A model generated the notes under the pieces. The model saw nothing but the letters and a program-made list of their open reading frames with translations. It was not told where the DNA came from and did no database searches. This document shows, piece by piece, positions 15,612-24,181 of a stretch of DNA of 64,000 nt. The translations under genes were made by a program, and so were the position numbers. The first letter of the stretch is position 1. Each line of letters starts with the position of its first letter. The stretch is from Actinobacteria bacterium OK074 (lineage in GTDB: Bacteria > Actinomycetota > Actinomycetes > Streptomycetales > Streptomycetaceae), in assembly GCA_001298575.1 (NCBI GenBank), contig LJCV01000177.1:117071-181070 (forward strand), written 5' to 3'.

Positions 15612-17526
15612 GCCGCCGAACGACCGCGCCGCGGAACAGGCCGTCCTCGGTGCCGTCATGCTCGATGTCGCGGTCTTCCCCGAGATCGAAGCCGAACTCG
15701 GGGAAGACCCCGGTGTCTTCTACCGGCCCGCTCACGAAACGATCTGGCGGGCCATCCGCGACCTGGCCCTCGCCGGAGTCCAGCCCGACCCGATCGTCCT
15801 CGCCGACGCCCTGACCAGGTCCGGCGACCTCAAGCGCGTCGGTGGCGCCCCCTACCTCCACACCTGTGTCGAGGCCGTCCCCACGTCTTTGAACGGTGTC
15901 CACTACGCAGGTATCGTCCGCGCGCACGCCGAAGACAGGCGGGTCGCCGAACTCGGTACCCGCCTTCTCCAGGCAGGCCGTGGACCCGGCGCCGACCGCG
16001 CGCAGCTGCTCGCCGCGGCCCGCTCCGCGCTCGACGGCACCGTCGACGGGAAGTGGTCCGCGCCGACCCCGCTCGGCGATCAGGGCCCCTTGCCCGTCTT
16101 CCCCGTCGACGCGCTCCCGGCCTGGATCGGCGAACAGGTCGCCGCCGTCGCGGAGTTCACCCAGACCCCGCCCGACATGGCCGCCACCATGGCCCTGGCC
16201 GCGCTCTCCACGGCCGCCGGCGGACGCGTCCACGTCCAGATCCGGGACGGCTGGATCGAGCAGACGAACCTCTACCTCGTCGTCGCCATGCCGCCGGCCT
16301 CCCGCAAGTCCGACGTCTTCGCCGCCATGACCCGCCCGATCTACGACATCGAGGCCGCCCTCCAGGAGGAGGCGCGACCGTCCGTCATCGAGGCCGAGGT
16401 CGCCAAGGAGGCCGCCGAGGCCCGCGCCGAAGCCATCATGACCAAGGCCCGCAAGGTCGACGACTCCGCCACGGTGACCTCCCTGGTCGCCGAGGCCGCG
16501 GGACTCCGCATGGAAGCGGAAGCGATCGTCGTCCCGCCCGCGCCCCGGCTGACGGCCTCCGGCGACGTCACCCCCGAGACCCTGACCAAACTCCTGGCCA
16601 CGTACCGCAGTCTCGGGGTCCTCTCCCCGGAGGGCGACCTCTTCGACATCATCGCGGGCCGCTACAGCAAGCGGCCCAACCTCGGTGTCTTCCTCCAGGC
16701 CCACAAGGGCGAACGTCTCCAGGCCGAGCGCATCACCCGGGACGCCGATCTCGGTGAGAAGCCCGCCCTGACGATCGGCATCACCTTGCAGCCGCCCGTC
16801 CTCATGGACCTGGCCCAGACCCCGGGCGCCCGCGGTCGCGGCCTCCTGGCGCGTTTCCTCTTCTCGCTCCCCGCCTCAACTCTCGGCTACCGCAAGGTCG
16901 TTGTGCCGCCGGTACCGGAGAAGACCGCCCGCACCTACGAGTCCCGCCTGACCACGCTCGTGCACACCCTCACCGACCTCCCCGAGCCCGTCACCGTCAA
17001 GTGCTCCGGCCCCGCCGACCAGGCCGTCATCAAGCTCCAGGAGGACGTCGAGCCCAAGCTCCGCCCCGGCAGCGAACTGGCCCACGTCGACGACTGGGCA
17101 GGCAAGTACGTCGGCGCCGTCGCCCGCATCGCCGGCCTGCTCCACCTCGGCGACCACGTCACCGGCCACTGGGGCCGGCCTATCGAGGCCGCCACGATCG
17201 AACGCGCCGTCGCGATCGGCGAGTACTACACGGCGCACGCCCTCGCCGCGTTCGACCTCATGTCGACCGAGCCCTCCGTCGACGACGCCCGCACCGTGCT
17301 GGACTGGCTCACCCGCTCGGGCCTGCGCGAATTCAAGGCCAAGGACGTCGTCGCCGCCATCCGCCGCTTCAAGACGGTCGCGTCCGTCGCCCCGGCCCTC
17401 TCCCTCCTTGAGGAGCACGGGTACCTGCGGCCGACCCAGCAGGAACGCAACGGAGCCCGCGGCCGCCATCCGGCTACGACGTACCTCGTTCATCCGGACC
17501 TGGCCACCGGGGAGTCTGGGTCTTGA
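15565..17526 (+). CDS. Replication protein: DnaB N-terminal domain fused to DUF3987
   Basis: The 653-residue protein starts with a DnaB-N-like helicase domain (residues about 18-125, with EQAVLGAVMLD and HETIWRAIRDLALAG). Then comes a long DUF3987-type ATPase region with YLVVAMPPASRKSDVF in the P-loop position near 234-250, and a winged-helix-like C-terminus. It serves as the element's replicative helicase or initiator partner. GTG 15565 lies inside the Prim-Pol gene. In pSAM2-like elements xis and int follow this gene, but here the next genes lie on the opposite strand. Confidence 0.8.
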   Translation: MSTPQHDHEDVLFLAEPPNDRAAEQAVLGAVMLDVAVFPEIEAELGEDPGVFYRPAHETIWRAIRDLALAGVQPDPIVLADALTRSGDLKRVGGAPYLHTCVEAVPTSLNGVHYAGIVRAHAEDRRVAELGTRLLQAGRGPGADRAQLLAAARSALDGTVDGKWSAPTPLGDQGPLPVFPVDALPAWIGEQVAAVAEFTQTPPDMAATMALAALSTAAGGRVHVQIRDGWIEQTNLYLVVAMPPASRKSDVFAAMTRPIYDIEAALQEEARPSVIEAEVAKEAAEARAEAIMTKARKVDDSATVTSLVAEAAGLRMEAEAIVVPPAPRLTASGDVTPETLTKLLATYRSLGVLSPEGDLFDIIAGRYSKRPNLGVFLQAHKGERLQAERITRDADLGEKPALTIGITLQPPVLMDLAQTPGARGRGLLARFLFSLPASTLGYRKVVVPPVPEKTARTYESRLTTLVHTLTDLPEPVTVKCSGPADQAVIKLQEDVEPKLRPGSELAHVDDWAGKYVGAVARIAGLLHLGDHVTGHWGRPIEAATIERAVAIGEYYTAHALAAFDLMSTEPSVDDARTVLDWLTRSGLREFKAKDVVAAIRRFKTVASVAPALSLLEEHGYLRPTQQERNGARGRHPATTYLVHPDLATGESGS

Positions 17527-17669
17527 TACTGGTCAGCTGGCCTATTCAGCTGCCGCCAGTTCTCACAGTCAGCTCTGGAGTGACGGACGGGCTGACGTTC
17601 ACGGCGGGGCGGTGGAGCGTTTCCTGGCGGACCAACGAAGTAGTGCCGTGTCGCTGTGTCCGCACGTTG

Positions 17670-18032
17670 CTACTGTCCGACGCCCAAAAGCGCGAGCACC
17701 TTGGTGACCGAGTCGAGCACTGGTTGCCCGATGGCCCCGACCGTCGCGGCGATGCCTGCGACGGCCATCAGGGCCTGGTGTTGCCTCTGCGAGTCGGTGT
17801 CGCCCTCGGTGCTGATGCTTGCCAGGGAGTCGTCAATGGTCTGCGCGCTCGGCGCCGCTACCTGCCCACGCAGTTCCTGGAGCAACCGCATCAGTTCTTG
17901 CACGGCTTCGTGCAGAAGGGGGGCCACCGCCTTGGCGCCCGCAGATTCGGCAGTGTGTTTCACGATGCCTGTGTTACCCGTCCCGCCGTGCATGCTGACG
18001 CTGTCACCGAACTGGAAACTGTCGCCCATCAT
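17670..18032 (-). CDS. Small protein with N-terminal QFGDSV motif and hydrophobic C-terminus
   Basis: The 120-residue protein begins MMGDSFQFGDSVSMHGG and continues with a short N-x-G-I stretch, residues 6-25. A central helix (LLHEAVQELMRLLQELRGQ) and a C-terminal hydrophobic segment (about 88-118) follow. The same motif, Q-F-G-D-S-V-x-M-x-G-G-x2-N-x-G-I, ends the protein encoded just upstream. The two genes are 3 bases apart. A motif shared by facing ends of neighbouring proteins resembles bacterial amyloid-signalling pairs. No enzyme domain is visible. Confidence 0.65.
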   Translation of the reverse strand: MMGDSFQFGDSVSMHGGTGNTGIVKHTAESAGAKAVAPLLHEAVQELMRLLQELRGQVAAPSAQTIDDSLASISTEGDTDSQRQHQALMAVAGIAATVGAIGQPVLDSVTKVLALLGVGQ

Positions 18033-18035
18033 CCG

Positions 18036-18686
18036 TCACCTCGCTATTCCTACGTTGTTCGCGCCGCCGTACATGTTCACGCTGTCGCCGAACTGATAGC
18101 TTCTTGGATTTATGTTGATCGTCTCGACCCGCACCTGGAACTCCGTGCCGGGGTTTTCGATCGCATAGGCGAGATCGCGTGTGAGCCGCCTGAGAAATTC
18201 GCGATCCCCTCCGACTATCAGGGCAGTCGAATTCCCGTTCGTCTCGATGGCCAGTACGTGGTGCGGTTGGGCTGTTAGGGCCGATATGAGGTCCAGGATG
18301 AAGTAGCCCAGTACCACGAAGTTGAGGATCGCGAAGGCTGTATGAGGGCCGTCACCGGCCGCAGGGCTCAGCCCATTCAGCAGAGCGATGACGTACAGCG
18401 GGATAGAGACGATCATCAGCCTCTTCACGAAGCGGAACAATGCTCTTTTGCGATCGGGCTTGAGGATGAATACGTGCACCCGGGCGATGTTCTGTAGAGG
18501 GTAGACAGCCTCCCCGACCCACAACAGCCGTTTCGTGACCCGTAGATTGATGCCGATGACTGGAAGCGGCCGCGGGGCCGGAACATCGGGAAAAGGGTCC
18601 GGTGGACGAGTTGGCGGCTGCCGTGGTGGGCCTGGCGGATACGGCGGTGGCTCGTCCGGTTGCGGAGTACCCCCTGAGAGACCCAT
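18036..18686 (-). CDS. DUF6232-like membrane protein with C-terminal QFGDSV motif
   Basis: The 216-residue protein has a proline-rich start (residues 8-42), a strand-rich domain with NLRVTKRLLWVGEAVYPL typical of DUF6232, two membrane segments near 92-110 and 118-140, and a second soluble strand domain. The last 20 residues carry the QFGDSV motif found in its downstream neighbour. It is the first gene of a two-gene reverse operon that replaces the expected xis/int module. A defence or toxin role is inferred only. Confidence 0.65.
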   Translation of the reverse strand: MGLSGGTPQPDEPPPYPPGPPRQPPTRPPDPFPDVPAPRPLPVIGINLRVTKRLLWVGEAVYPLQNIARVHVFILKPDRKRALFRFVKRLMIVSIPLYVIALLNGLSPAAGDGPHTAFAILNFVVLGYFILDLISALTAQPHHVLAIETNGNSTALIVGGDREFLRRLTRDLAYAIENPGTEFQVRVETININPRSYQFGDSVNMYGGANNVGIAR

Positions 18687-18979
18687 GGCTCGACACCCCC
18701 GTCGTTGAGCGATGGTCGCACCCTCTATTCAACCGGATAAAGCTGCCCGAGCCTGCTGCTTGCGGAAACCGGCCGAACCTTCTCATATTCATAGCCTATT
18801 GCTTTCGTACCTCCTCTGGCGGGTGGAAGTTCATCAGTATGAAGTCCAGTGGCCGATCGAAGCTTCGCGTTACGAACGGTGTCGCTTAGGATCTTGGGCA
18901 GGGCATCACGCGTCGGTCGCCAGCCGGGTTCGACATGGGCATGCCGTGAGATGCCTTGCTGAGGCATTCCATATATGTC
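18687..18979. other. Intergenic region with no evident gene
   Basis: The stretch between the reverse QFGDSV pair and the VOC pseudogene contains no supported reading frame. It is less GC-rich than its surroundings and probably contains the promoter of the reverse pair. Confidence 0.6.
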
Positions 18980-19383
18980 GTGTCGGTCGGGTTGAATCAC
19001 GCCATCGTCCATGCGCAGGACAACCTGGAGTTCGCTGAGTTCCTGGCGCACATCTTGGACCTTGAGGTCGGGCCTGAGCGGGACCCGTTCATTCCGGTCG
19101 CCACCAGCAACAGGGGCACCCAGGACTTCGCCATCGTCCCGGCAGAGTCGATCGGCATGCAGCACTACGCGTTCCTGATGTCGGACGAGGAGTTCGACGC
19201 GGCCTTCGCACGGATTCAGCGGGCCAGTATCGTCCACTTTCCCGATCCCCATCTGAAGCAGACAGGTGAGAACAACCGTCACCACGACGGGCCCCGCCTG
19301 TACTTCGTGGACCCGGCCGGACCGGCATGAAGATCATCACTCGTCCCCGCGGCAGTCATACGCAGCAGCCGACGGCATCGTAA
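18980..19383 (+). pseudogene. VOC (glyoxalase/bleomycin-resistance fold) protein, frameshifted
   Basis: From GTG 18980 the frame reads VGLNHAIVHAQDNLEFAEFL, with FMSDEEFDAAFARI in the middle and GPRLYFVDPAGPA before a stop at 19328-19330. The family normally continues with xMxIITRPxG, and that text (MKIITRPRGSH) is found in another frame from 19327 to the TAA at 19381-19383. A single-base indel near 19318-19327 explains this. The N-terminal His and the GN/DP end are recognisable, but the last metal-ligand Glu falls at a Lys. Confidence 0.65.
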
Positions 19384-19541
19384 GGCGGTAGACCGGCCAG
19401 GGTTCGCCACCTTGGCCGGCACCACCTAGCCATGGATCTAGCCGTGAACCCCAGACGAAACCTGCACCCAGAGAAGCCGGAGATGGCATTCTGGCAACGA
19501 AAGAAGCAGGTAGGAGCCATGGTCTACCGCGTTGGTCGGTC

Positions 19542-19584
19542 TTGTAATGCGTAGGTCGTCGGTTCGAATCCGACAGGGGGCTCA
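19542..19584 (+). other. Right attachment site: 3' fragment of tRNA-Thr(TGT)
   Basis: The 43 bases hold an anticodon loop CTTGTAA (anticodon TGT), the right anticodon arm TGCGT, a variable loop, the T arm GTCGG-TTCGAAT-CCGAC and the acceptor end AGGGGGCTC. The 5' half of the tRNA is missing: bases before the loop do not pair with TGCGT. This is the duplicated 3' end left when an integrase inserts into a tRNA gene. The intact copy should lie at the left end of the element, outside the window. Confidence 0.85.
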
Positions 19585-19590
19585 TCCTGA

Positions 19591-19623
19591 AGACCGGCTC
19601 AGACCCCGTCTGGGCCGGTCTTT
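19591..19623 (+). terminator. tRNA-Thr transcription terminator
   Basis: A 14-base stem (AAGACCGGCTCAGA with its near complement, one G-T pair), CCCCG loop and TTTTT run directly follow the tRNA fragment. It is the original chromosomal terminator, showing that sequence to the right is chromosome. Confidence 0.85.
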
Positions 19624-20181
19624 TTCGTTCAGTGGATGTGGCGGCGGGCACGGGAGCGGGGCGCGTGGCGGTTCCCGGTCTCAGTTCCCGGCTCGGTTGC
19701 GGGTGCAGGGGCGGGTTCCAGGGTGGCCATGTCCCTCGTTCACGACCACGAGGTCACCACGCGCATGTTCCGCGCCCGTACCGGCGCGTCCGTGGTCGGA
19801 GCGGAGGACGTGGACGTCATACGTCAGGTCGCCGCGTGCTCGGGCGGTCCTGGTTGTGGCTGGCGACTCCGATTTTCCGGAATGCTGCACTGTGAGTGAG
19901 CCAATAACTGTGCTTGTGAGGTGAGAGTTTGCCGGACCGTGCGGCGAGAGTTTTTGTCGCAATGGGCGGAGTGGAGTTAATTGACCGACGCGGGCCGTGG
20001 CGGCGTGCTACTGTTGATCTCAGTTGCAGTTTTGATTCCCAAAACTTCAAGTGCTCCGACTCGGCTTCGGCCGGGGAGAGCGCTTTTGTATTTCCGGTCG
20101 TTTTCCGGGCGGGGCATCATTGCGGCGACACGGTGTCCGCGCAGTGCGGATTCCGATGTACTGCCCCGAAGGAGATATGAC
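19624..20181. other. Region between att site and cold-shock gene
   Basis: An open frame at 19729-19899 (56 residues, starting MSLVHDHEVTTRMFRARTG) has coding-like composition but no known family and could be a gene remnant. The rest is AT-richer, especially 19900-20060, and probably holds the promoter and long 5' leader of the cold-shock gene. Confidence 0.35.
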
Positions 20182-20385
20182 ATGGCTGCTGGTACCGTGA
20201 AGTGGTTCAATGCGGAAAAGGGTTTCGGCTTCATCGAGCAGGACGGTGGCGGCGCTGACGTGTTCGCCCACTACTCGAACATCGCCGCCCAGGGTTTCCG
20301 CGAGCTGCTGGAGGGCCAGAAGGTGACCTTCGACATCGCGCAGGGCCAGAAGGGCCCGACGGCCGAGAACATCGTTCCGGCCTGA
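20182..20385 (+). CDS. Cold-shock protein, CspA family
   Basis: The 67-residue protein is a full-length single cold-shock domain, with RNP1-like KGFGFI and RNP2-like VFAHYS motifs. It binds single-stranded RNA/DNA and acts as an RNA chaperone. GAAGGAG supports the ATG. It is followed by a strong terminator and then by a DEAD-box helicase gene, a pairing seen in the Streptomyces coelicolor SCO5921-SCO5918 region (from memory). A long upstream leader is typical of temperature-regulated csp genes. Confidence 0.95.
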   Translation: MAAGTVKWFNAEKGFGFIEQDGGGADVFAHYSNIAAQGFRELLEGQKVTFDIAQGQKGPTAENIVPA

Positions 20386-20403
20386 CGCTGACGAGCACTT
20401 TGT

Positions 20404-20441
20404 AGCTGGGGCCCGCATCCCTCGGGGTGCGGGCCCCAGCT
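20404..20441 (+). terminator. Terminator after the cold-shock gene
   Basis: A perfect 14-base stem (AGCTGGGGCCCGCA with its complement) and 10-base loop are followed by GCATTCCTTTT. It isolates the cold-shock transcript from the helicase gene. Confidence 0.85.
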
Positions 20442-20738
20442 GCATTCCTTTTCCCGCAACGGTTTCACCTGCGGGCCGGCTCGGAGAAATCCCCGGCCTC
20501 GCCACGTGCGACTCATCCTTCAGAGGCGCAGACGCAACCTGAAGAGCCGCACCGCAGTCGACGACCGGATTGTGCGTCCCCGCCACGTCTTCCATGTCGG
20601 CATCTGCGCCCGCGTGGATTTCCGTCGGTCAGATCTGCTTTCTTTTTTGCTTTTTCCGTCGGTCCATACTTGTGGTTCTCCGTGCCGCTCAACGCTGCGG
20701 GAATTCCTTGATATGTGCCACATCGAGGAAGGTTCCGC
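20442..20738 (+). promoter_or_regulatory. Leader region of the DEAD-box helicase gene
   Basis: No gene is seen in this 297-base stretch. A T-rich tract lies near 20640-20660, and a GAGGAAGG ribosome site precedes ATG 20739. A promoter and leader are inferred. Confidence 0.4.
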
Positions 20739-22232
20739 ATGAACCGCACACGTACGAACGACCGCTTTGCCCGCACCCGTACTGGCAGCGCCGACGCCAG
20801 GAAGGGCGGCAGCCGCTTCGGCTCGTCGGCACCGCGCCGTTCCGGTGGGCCTGTCCGTTCCGGCGGTTACGGCCGCCGGCCCGCAGCGGTGCAGGGTGAG
20901 TTCGCACTCCCCGAGACGATCACCCCCGCGCTGCCCGCCGCCCAGGGCTTCGCCGATCTCGACATGCCCGAGCAACTGCTGGCCGAACTCGGCAGGCAGG
21001 GTGTGAGCGCACCGTTCCCGATCCAGGGCGCGACGTTGCCGAATACTCTGGCGGGCCGTGACGTCCTGGGCCGCGGGCGCACCGGTTCCGGCAAGACCCT
21101 CGCCTTCGGCCTCGCCCTGCTCGCCCGCACGGCCGGACAGCGTGCCGAGTCCCGTCAGCCGCTGGGACTGATCCTCGTACCGACGCGTGAGCTGGCGCAG
21201 CAGGTGACCGACGCGCTCACCCCGTACGCCCGCTCCGTCAGGCTGCGGCTCACCACGGTGGTGGGCGGGATGTCGATCGGCAGGCAGGCCGGCGCGCTGC
21301 GAGGCGGGGCCGAGGTCGTCGTCGCGACCCCGGGCCGGCTCAAGGACCTCATCGACCGCGGCGACTGCCGTCTGAACCAGGTGGGCATCACGGTGCTGGA
21401 CGAGGCCGATCAGATGGCCGACATGGGCTTCATGCCGCAGGTCACCGCGCTGCTCGACCAGGTGCGCCCGGAGGGGCAGCGGATGCTGTTCTCCGCCACC
21501 TTGGACCGTAACGTCGACCTGCTGGTGCGCCGCTATCTCACCGACCCCGTCGTGCACTCGGTCGACCCGTCGGCCGGTGCGGTCACGACGATGGAGCACC
21601 ACGTCCTGCACGTCCACGGAGCCGACAAGCACGCCGCCACGACCGAGATCGCCGCCCGCGAGGGCCGGGTGATCATGTTCCTGGACACCAAGCACGCCGT
21701 CGACCGGCTGACCCAGGATCTCCTCAACAGCGGGGTACGGGCCGCCGCGCTGCACGGCGGCAAGTCGCAGCCGCAGCGCACCCGCACCCTCGCCCAGTTC
21801 AAGACGGGGCACGTCAGCGTGCTGGTGGCGACCAATGTGGCGGCGCGAGGCATTCACGTCGACAACCTCGACCTGGTCGTCAACGTCGACCCGCCGACCG
21901 ACCACAAGGACTACCTCCACCGCGGTGGCCGTACCGCCCGTGCCGGCGAGTCCGGCAGCGTCGTCACCCTCGTGACACCCGGCCAGCGACGCGGCATGGT
22001 CCGCCTCATGTCGGACGCCGGGATCCGGCCGCAGATCACCGAGGTCCGCTCCGGCGAGGCTGAACTGAACCGCATCACCGGTGCCCAGGCTCCGTCCGGC
22101 ATCCCGGTCGTCATCACCGCACCGGTGGCCGAACGCCCCAAGCGCAGCGCCTCCTCCAGGGGCCGGCGCCGCCCCTCCTCGGGAGCCCGGCGCGGGCCCG
22201 TACGCCAGTCCGTCGTCGGTGCGGCGGCCTAG
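20739..22232 (+). CDS. DEAD-box ATP-dependent RNA helicase
   Basis: The 497-residue protein shows the Q motif region (FPIQGATLPNTL), Walker A GRTGSGKT near residues 114-121, DEAD (VLDEADQMADMGF) near 222-234, SAT motif III, and helicase C motifs ending HRGGRTARAG. The N- and C-termini are basic and Ser/Gly-rich, typical of RNA-binding tails. It unwinds RNA and probably works with the neighbouring cold-shock protein at low temperature. GAGGAAGG precedes the ATG. Confidence 0.93.
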   Translation: MNRTRTNDRFARTRTGSADARKGGSRFGSSAPRRSGGPVRSGGYGRRPAAVQGEFALPETITPALPAAQGFADLDMPEQLLAELGRQGVSAPFPIQGATLPNTLAGRDVLGRGRTGSGKTLAFGLALLARTAGQRAESRQPLGLILVPTRELAQQVTDALTPYARSVRLRLTTVVGGMSIGRQAGALRGGAEVVVATPGRLKDLIDRGDCRLNQVGITVLDEADQMADMGFMPQVTALLDQVRPEGQRMLFSATLDRNVDLLVRRYLTDPVVHSVDPSAGAVTTMEHHVLHVHGADKHAATTEIAAREGRVIMFLDTKHAVDRLTQDLLNSGVRAAALHGGKSQPQRTRTLAQFKTGHVSVLVATNVAARGIHVDNLDLVVNVDPPTDHKDYLHRGGRTARAGESGSVVTLVTPGQRRGMVRLMSDAGIRPQITEVRSGEAELNRITGAQAPSGIPVVITAPVAERPKRSASSRGRRRPSSGARRGPVRQSVVGAAA

Positions 22233-22278
22233 AACCTTCGTGATCAGGAAGCTGACCCATCTCTGCAGGAGGTACCTT

Positions 22279-22686
22279 TTGACGCTGGTTCAGACGCGGC
22301 CCCGCCCGGCGAGCGCCGGCCCTGTGCGCAGGACGCCGACCGAGGTCATGGAGGCGGCCGGACCGCAGGTCTGGGACGACATGAGCGTCGAGGTGGCGCT
22401 GTCCGTCATGGCCGCCGCCCGCACGGGCCGGCTGGTCGTCTGCGACCAGGACGGCCAGTGCACCGGCCTGGTCACCCGGACCGAACTCACCGCCGTCCGC
22501 GACAGCTCCGCCTACACGGACCGCGTCCGCCTGCGCGACATCCTCGGCGACCACCGCTCGTTCACGTCACCCGTGATGACGATGGCCGAAGCCGAGCACG
22601 CGATGCGCTCCCGTCGGCGGCTCGGTGCCCTGCCGGGGGCCGACGGGCAGGACGGCGCTCCGGGCGTCCTCGCCCTCTCCCGCTGA
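22279..22686 (+). CDS. CBS-domain protein
   Basis: The 135-residue protein starts at TTG 22279 with GGAGG nearby. It has a CBS-like unit (RTPTEVMEAAGPQVWDDMSVEVALSVM, then GRLVVCDQDGQCTGLVTRTEL near residues 50-70) and a second, incomplete CBS-like half with TMAEAEHAM. CBS pairs often sense adenine nucleotides. It lies between the helicase and the SCO5918-like gene on the same strand. Confidence 0.75.
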   Translation: MTLVQTRPRPASAGPVRRTPTEVMEAAGPQVWDDMSVEVALSVMAAARTGRLVVCDQDGQCTGLVTRTELTAVRDSSAYTDRVRLRDILGDHRSFTSPVMTMAEAEHAMRSRRRLGALPGADGQDGAPGVLALSR

Positions 22687-22735
22687 TCCGCCTCACCCTG
22701 GCCGGACCGTTCTCCCCTTCTCCCTGTGAGGCATC

Positions 22736-23044
22736 ATGCGCTGCGTCATCGCCCGTTTCCCCTTCGAGCTCACCAAGAGCGGTGTGCTGGAATCGATGAA
22801 GGGCATCAAGCCCGAGCAGGTCACGGGTGAGTCCGTGATCATCGGCCGCCGTCACTATCCCGTCAAGCAGGTCGGCCAGGTCATCACCCGCCAGGACCGC
22901 CGCGACTTCAGCGCCGACGAAGTCCTCCGGGCGATGACCAAGCTCGGCTTCACCTGCCGCGCCCTCCCCCATGCGGTACCCGTGGGCATCCTCGGCTCGC
23001 TCCAGCAGGCTTCCGCGATGCTCGGCACTCCTGCGCCTGTCTGA
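22736..23044 (+). CDS. SCO5918-family small protein
   Basis: The 102-residue protein begins MRCVIARFPFELTKSGV and contains GRRHYPVKQVGQVITRQDRRDFSA. I recognise it as the small conserved Streptomyces family found near cold-shock and DEAD-box genes; the name is from memory. It is soluble, and its biochemical role is unknown. The gene ends before a large bidirectional terminator. Confidence 0.75.
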   Translation: MRCVIARFPFELTKSGVLESMKGIKPEQVTGESVIIGRRHYPVKQVGQVITRQDRRDFSADEVLRAMTKLGFTCRALPHAVPVGILGSLQQASAMLGTPAPV

Positions 23045-23077
23045 CCGGCACGACCGGCACACGCCGACACCTGAACA

Positions 23078-23117
23078 GCAGTGGGCCCGGCCGACGTACG
23101 TCGGCCGGGCCCACTGC
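23078..23117. terminator. Bidirectional terminator, perfect 40-base palindrome
   Basis: Two 20-base arms (beginning GCAGTGGGCCCGGCC) are exact complements with no loop bases, between convergent genes ending at 23044 and 23147. Its position supports a terminator. Confidence 0.8.
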
Positions 23118-23146
23118 GTGCGACGGGTTCCCGTCGCCGTGGTGGC

Positions 23147-23506
23147 TCAGTGGTCGGAATAGCTGAAGTCGCCCACGGTCCAGGCGCTGACGTCGTCGAT
23201 TCGCACCCGGTACATCCCGCCCGTCTCCGGGATCCCCACCGTGCCCTGAAGAATGCGGGCGACGTGGAAGTGCAGATGAGTGGGTGGCCCGTCCTCCTTC
23301 GAGGAGGTGTCGAACACGGCGGAGAACTCTCCCAGGCGCGCGGAATCCGTCAGCACCTCCGACACCCTCCGCCTCCACACGGCTTCGGGAGCCAGCCGGC
23401 CGGTGATGACAGTGCCGCCGGTGACCACGGTCAGGGACATCTGGTTGCTCTGCCCGGACTCCACCACGGTGGCGACGTCAACGAGCAACTCGTCAGGCTT
23501 CGACAT
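23147..23506 (-). CDS. Hypothetical protein, possibly GvpU-like
   Basis: The 119-residue protein starts at ATG 23506 (MSKPDELLVDVATVVES) and has a strand pair MSLTVVTGGTVITGRL followed by a helical segment and HLHFHVARIL. The strand pattern is reminiscent of gas-vesicle accessory protein GvpU, but no other gas-vesicle genes are present, so this is tentative. An upstream in-frame ATG at 23572 lacks a ribosome site. Confidence 0.6.
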   Translation of the reverse strand: MSKPDELLVDVATVVESGQSNQMSLTVVTGGTVITGRLAPEAVWRRRVSEVLTDSARLGEFSAVFDTSSKEDGPPTHLHFHVARILQGTVGIPETGGMYRVRIDDVSAWTVGDFSYSDH

Positions 23507-23552
23507 GGGGCAGATTGTATTTGTCGGCCATCCGGCTGCTTCAGCGGTGGCG

Positions 23553-23747
23553 TTACCGGGCGAGGAGGGCACTCACGGTCTTGCCGCCGGCCGCCTCGCG
23601 GGTGACCGCGGTGGCCTGGGCGAGGCGGTTGACCATGGGCCGGCCGAAGCCTCCGGTGCCGTCGTTCAGGTCGGGGGTGCGCATGCGCGGCGTCCGGGGG
23701 CTGTGCTCGTGCACGGTCACCTCGATGTTGACGCTCACTGTGTTCAT
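23553..23747 (-). CDS. Truncated RsbW-like histidine-kinase-type ATPase
   Basis: The 64-residue protein contains the C-terminal part of an anti-sigma/HATPase domain: RMRTPDLNDGTGGFGRPMV (the G boxes) then GGKTVSALLAR. The N box and the first half of the usual about 130-residue domain are lacking. GGGGAGACC before ATG 23747 suggests it is still translated. It is unlikely to bind ATP fully. It may be a remnant from a Streptomyces ATP-binding regulator. Confidence 0.55.
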   Translation of the reverse strand: MNTVSVNIEVTVHEHSPRTPRMRTPDLNDGTGGFGRPMVNRLAQATAVTREAAGGKTVSALLAR

Positions 23748-23820
23748 CAGGTCTCCCCGGTCTCTGGATCGTCGATGTCCGGTTCTGCCTGCCGTGTCTC
23801 GTTCCCCCGCCTGTGGCCCG

Positions 23821-23922
23821 TCAACCAGGCGGTAACAGCCCTTCCCCCTGCGCCAGCCACTGTTCGAGGTCGATTGCCTCACTGTCAGAGGTGCGGAAAT
23901 CTGTGTTTGTCGGAGTAGACAT
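23821..23922 (-). CDS. Possible 33-residue small protein
   Basis: Open frame MSTPTNTDFRTSDSEAIDL, ending EGLLPPG. There is no strong ribosome site and no homologue known to me. It may be a remnant. Low confidence. Confidence 0.25.
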   Translation of the reverse strand: MSTPTNTDFRTSDSEAIDLEQWLAQGEGLLPPG

Positions 23923-24181
23923 TGGGTCGGGGGCGTGGTTATGGTTCTCTCGTAGCCCAGAGAGACAACAGGGCCCGGCAGACACGAACTGCCGGGCGGA
24001 GCAGTATCCGCAGGTGCGGTTCGCGGTACCCAGCAGTGAAGTCAGTGAGCAGCACCTCGGTGAAGGCGTCGGCTGCGGACGCGCGCACCGGGAGGTTCGG
24101 CAGTGGGGTTCCAAGCCAGAGCAGACGCAGGACGGGCGACGGGGCTGGCTGCCGAAGAGCGGCGCTGTCACAGGCCGCCGA

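Larger units (their letters stand above)
1..19584. mobile_element. Integrative and conjugative element (AICE), right part, left end outside window
   Basis: The content and order match actinomycete integrative elements of the pSAM2/SLP1 type: KorSA-like GntR repressors, Spd-like membrane proteins, a single FtsK/SpoIIIE-like transfer protein, many small accessory ORFs, a Prim-Pol protein and a DUF3987 replication protein, nearly all on the + strand. The right edge is a 43-base tRNA-Thr 3' fragment at 19542-19584. The matching intact tRNA gene and left att site would lie before base 1. No integrase or excisionase is found between the replication gene and the right att site, where AICEs usually carry them, so the element may be defective or may carry int at its other end. 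Confidence 0.85.

Noticed and set aside
19337..19651. Reverse open frame crossing the tRNA fragment
   Set aside because: It reads through the att/tRNA sequence antisense, producing a common annotation artefact (SDSNRRP-type text).
23078..23117. Perfect 40-base palindrome as a recombination site
   Set aside because: It lies between convergent gene ends, is GC-rich and is most simply a bidirectional terminator.
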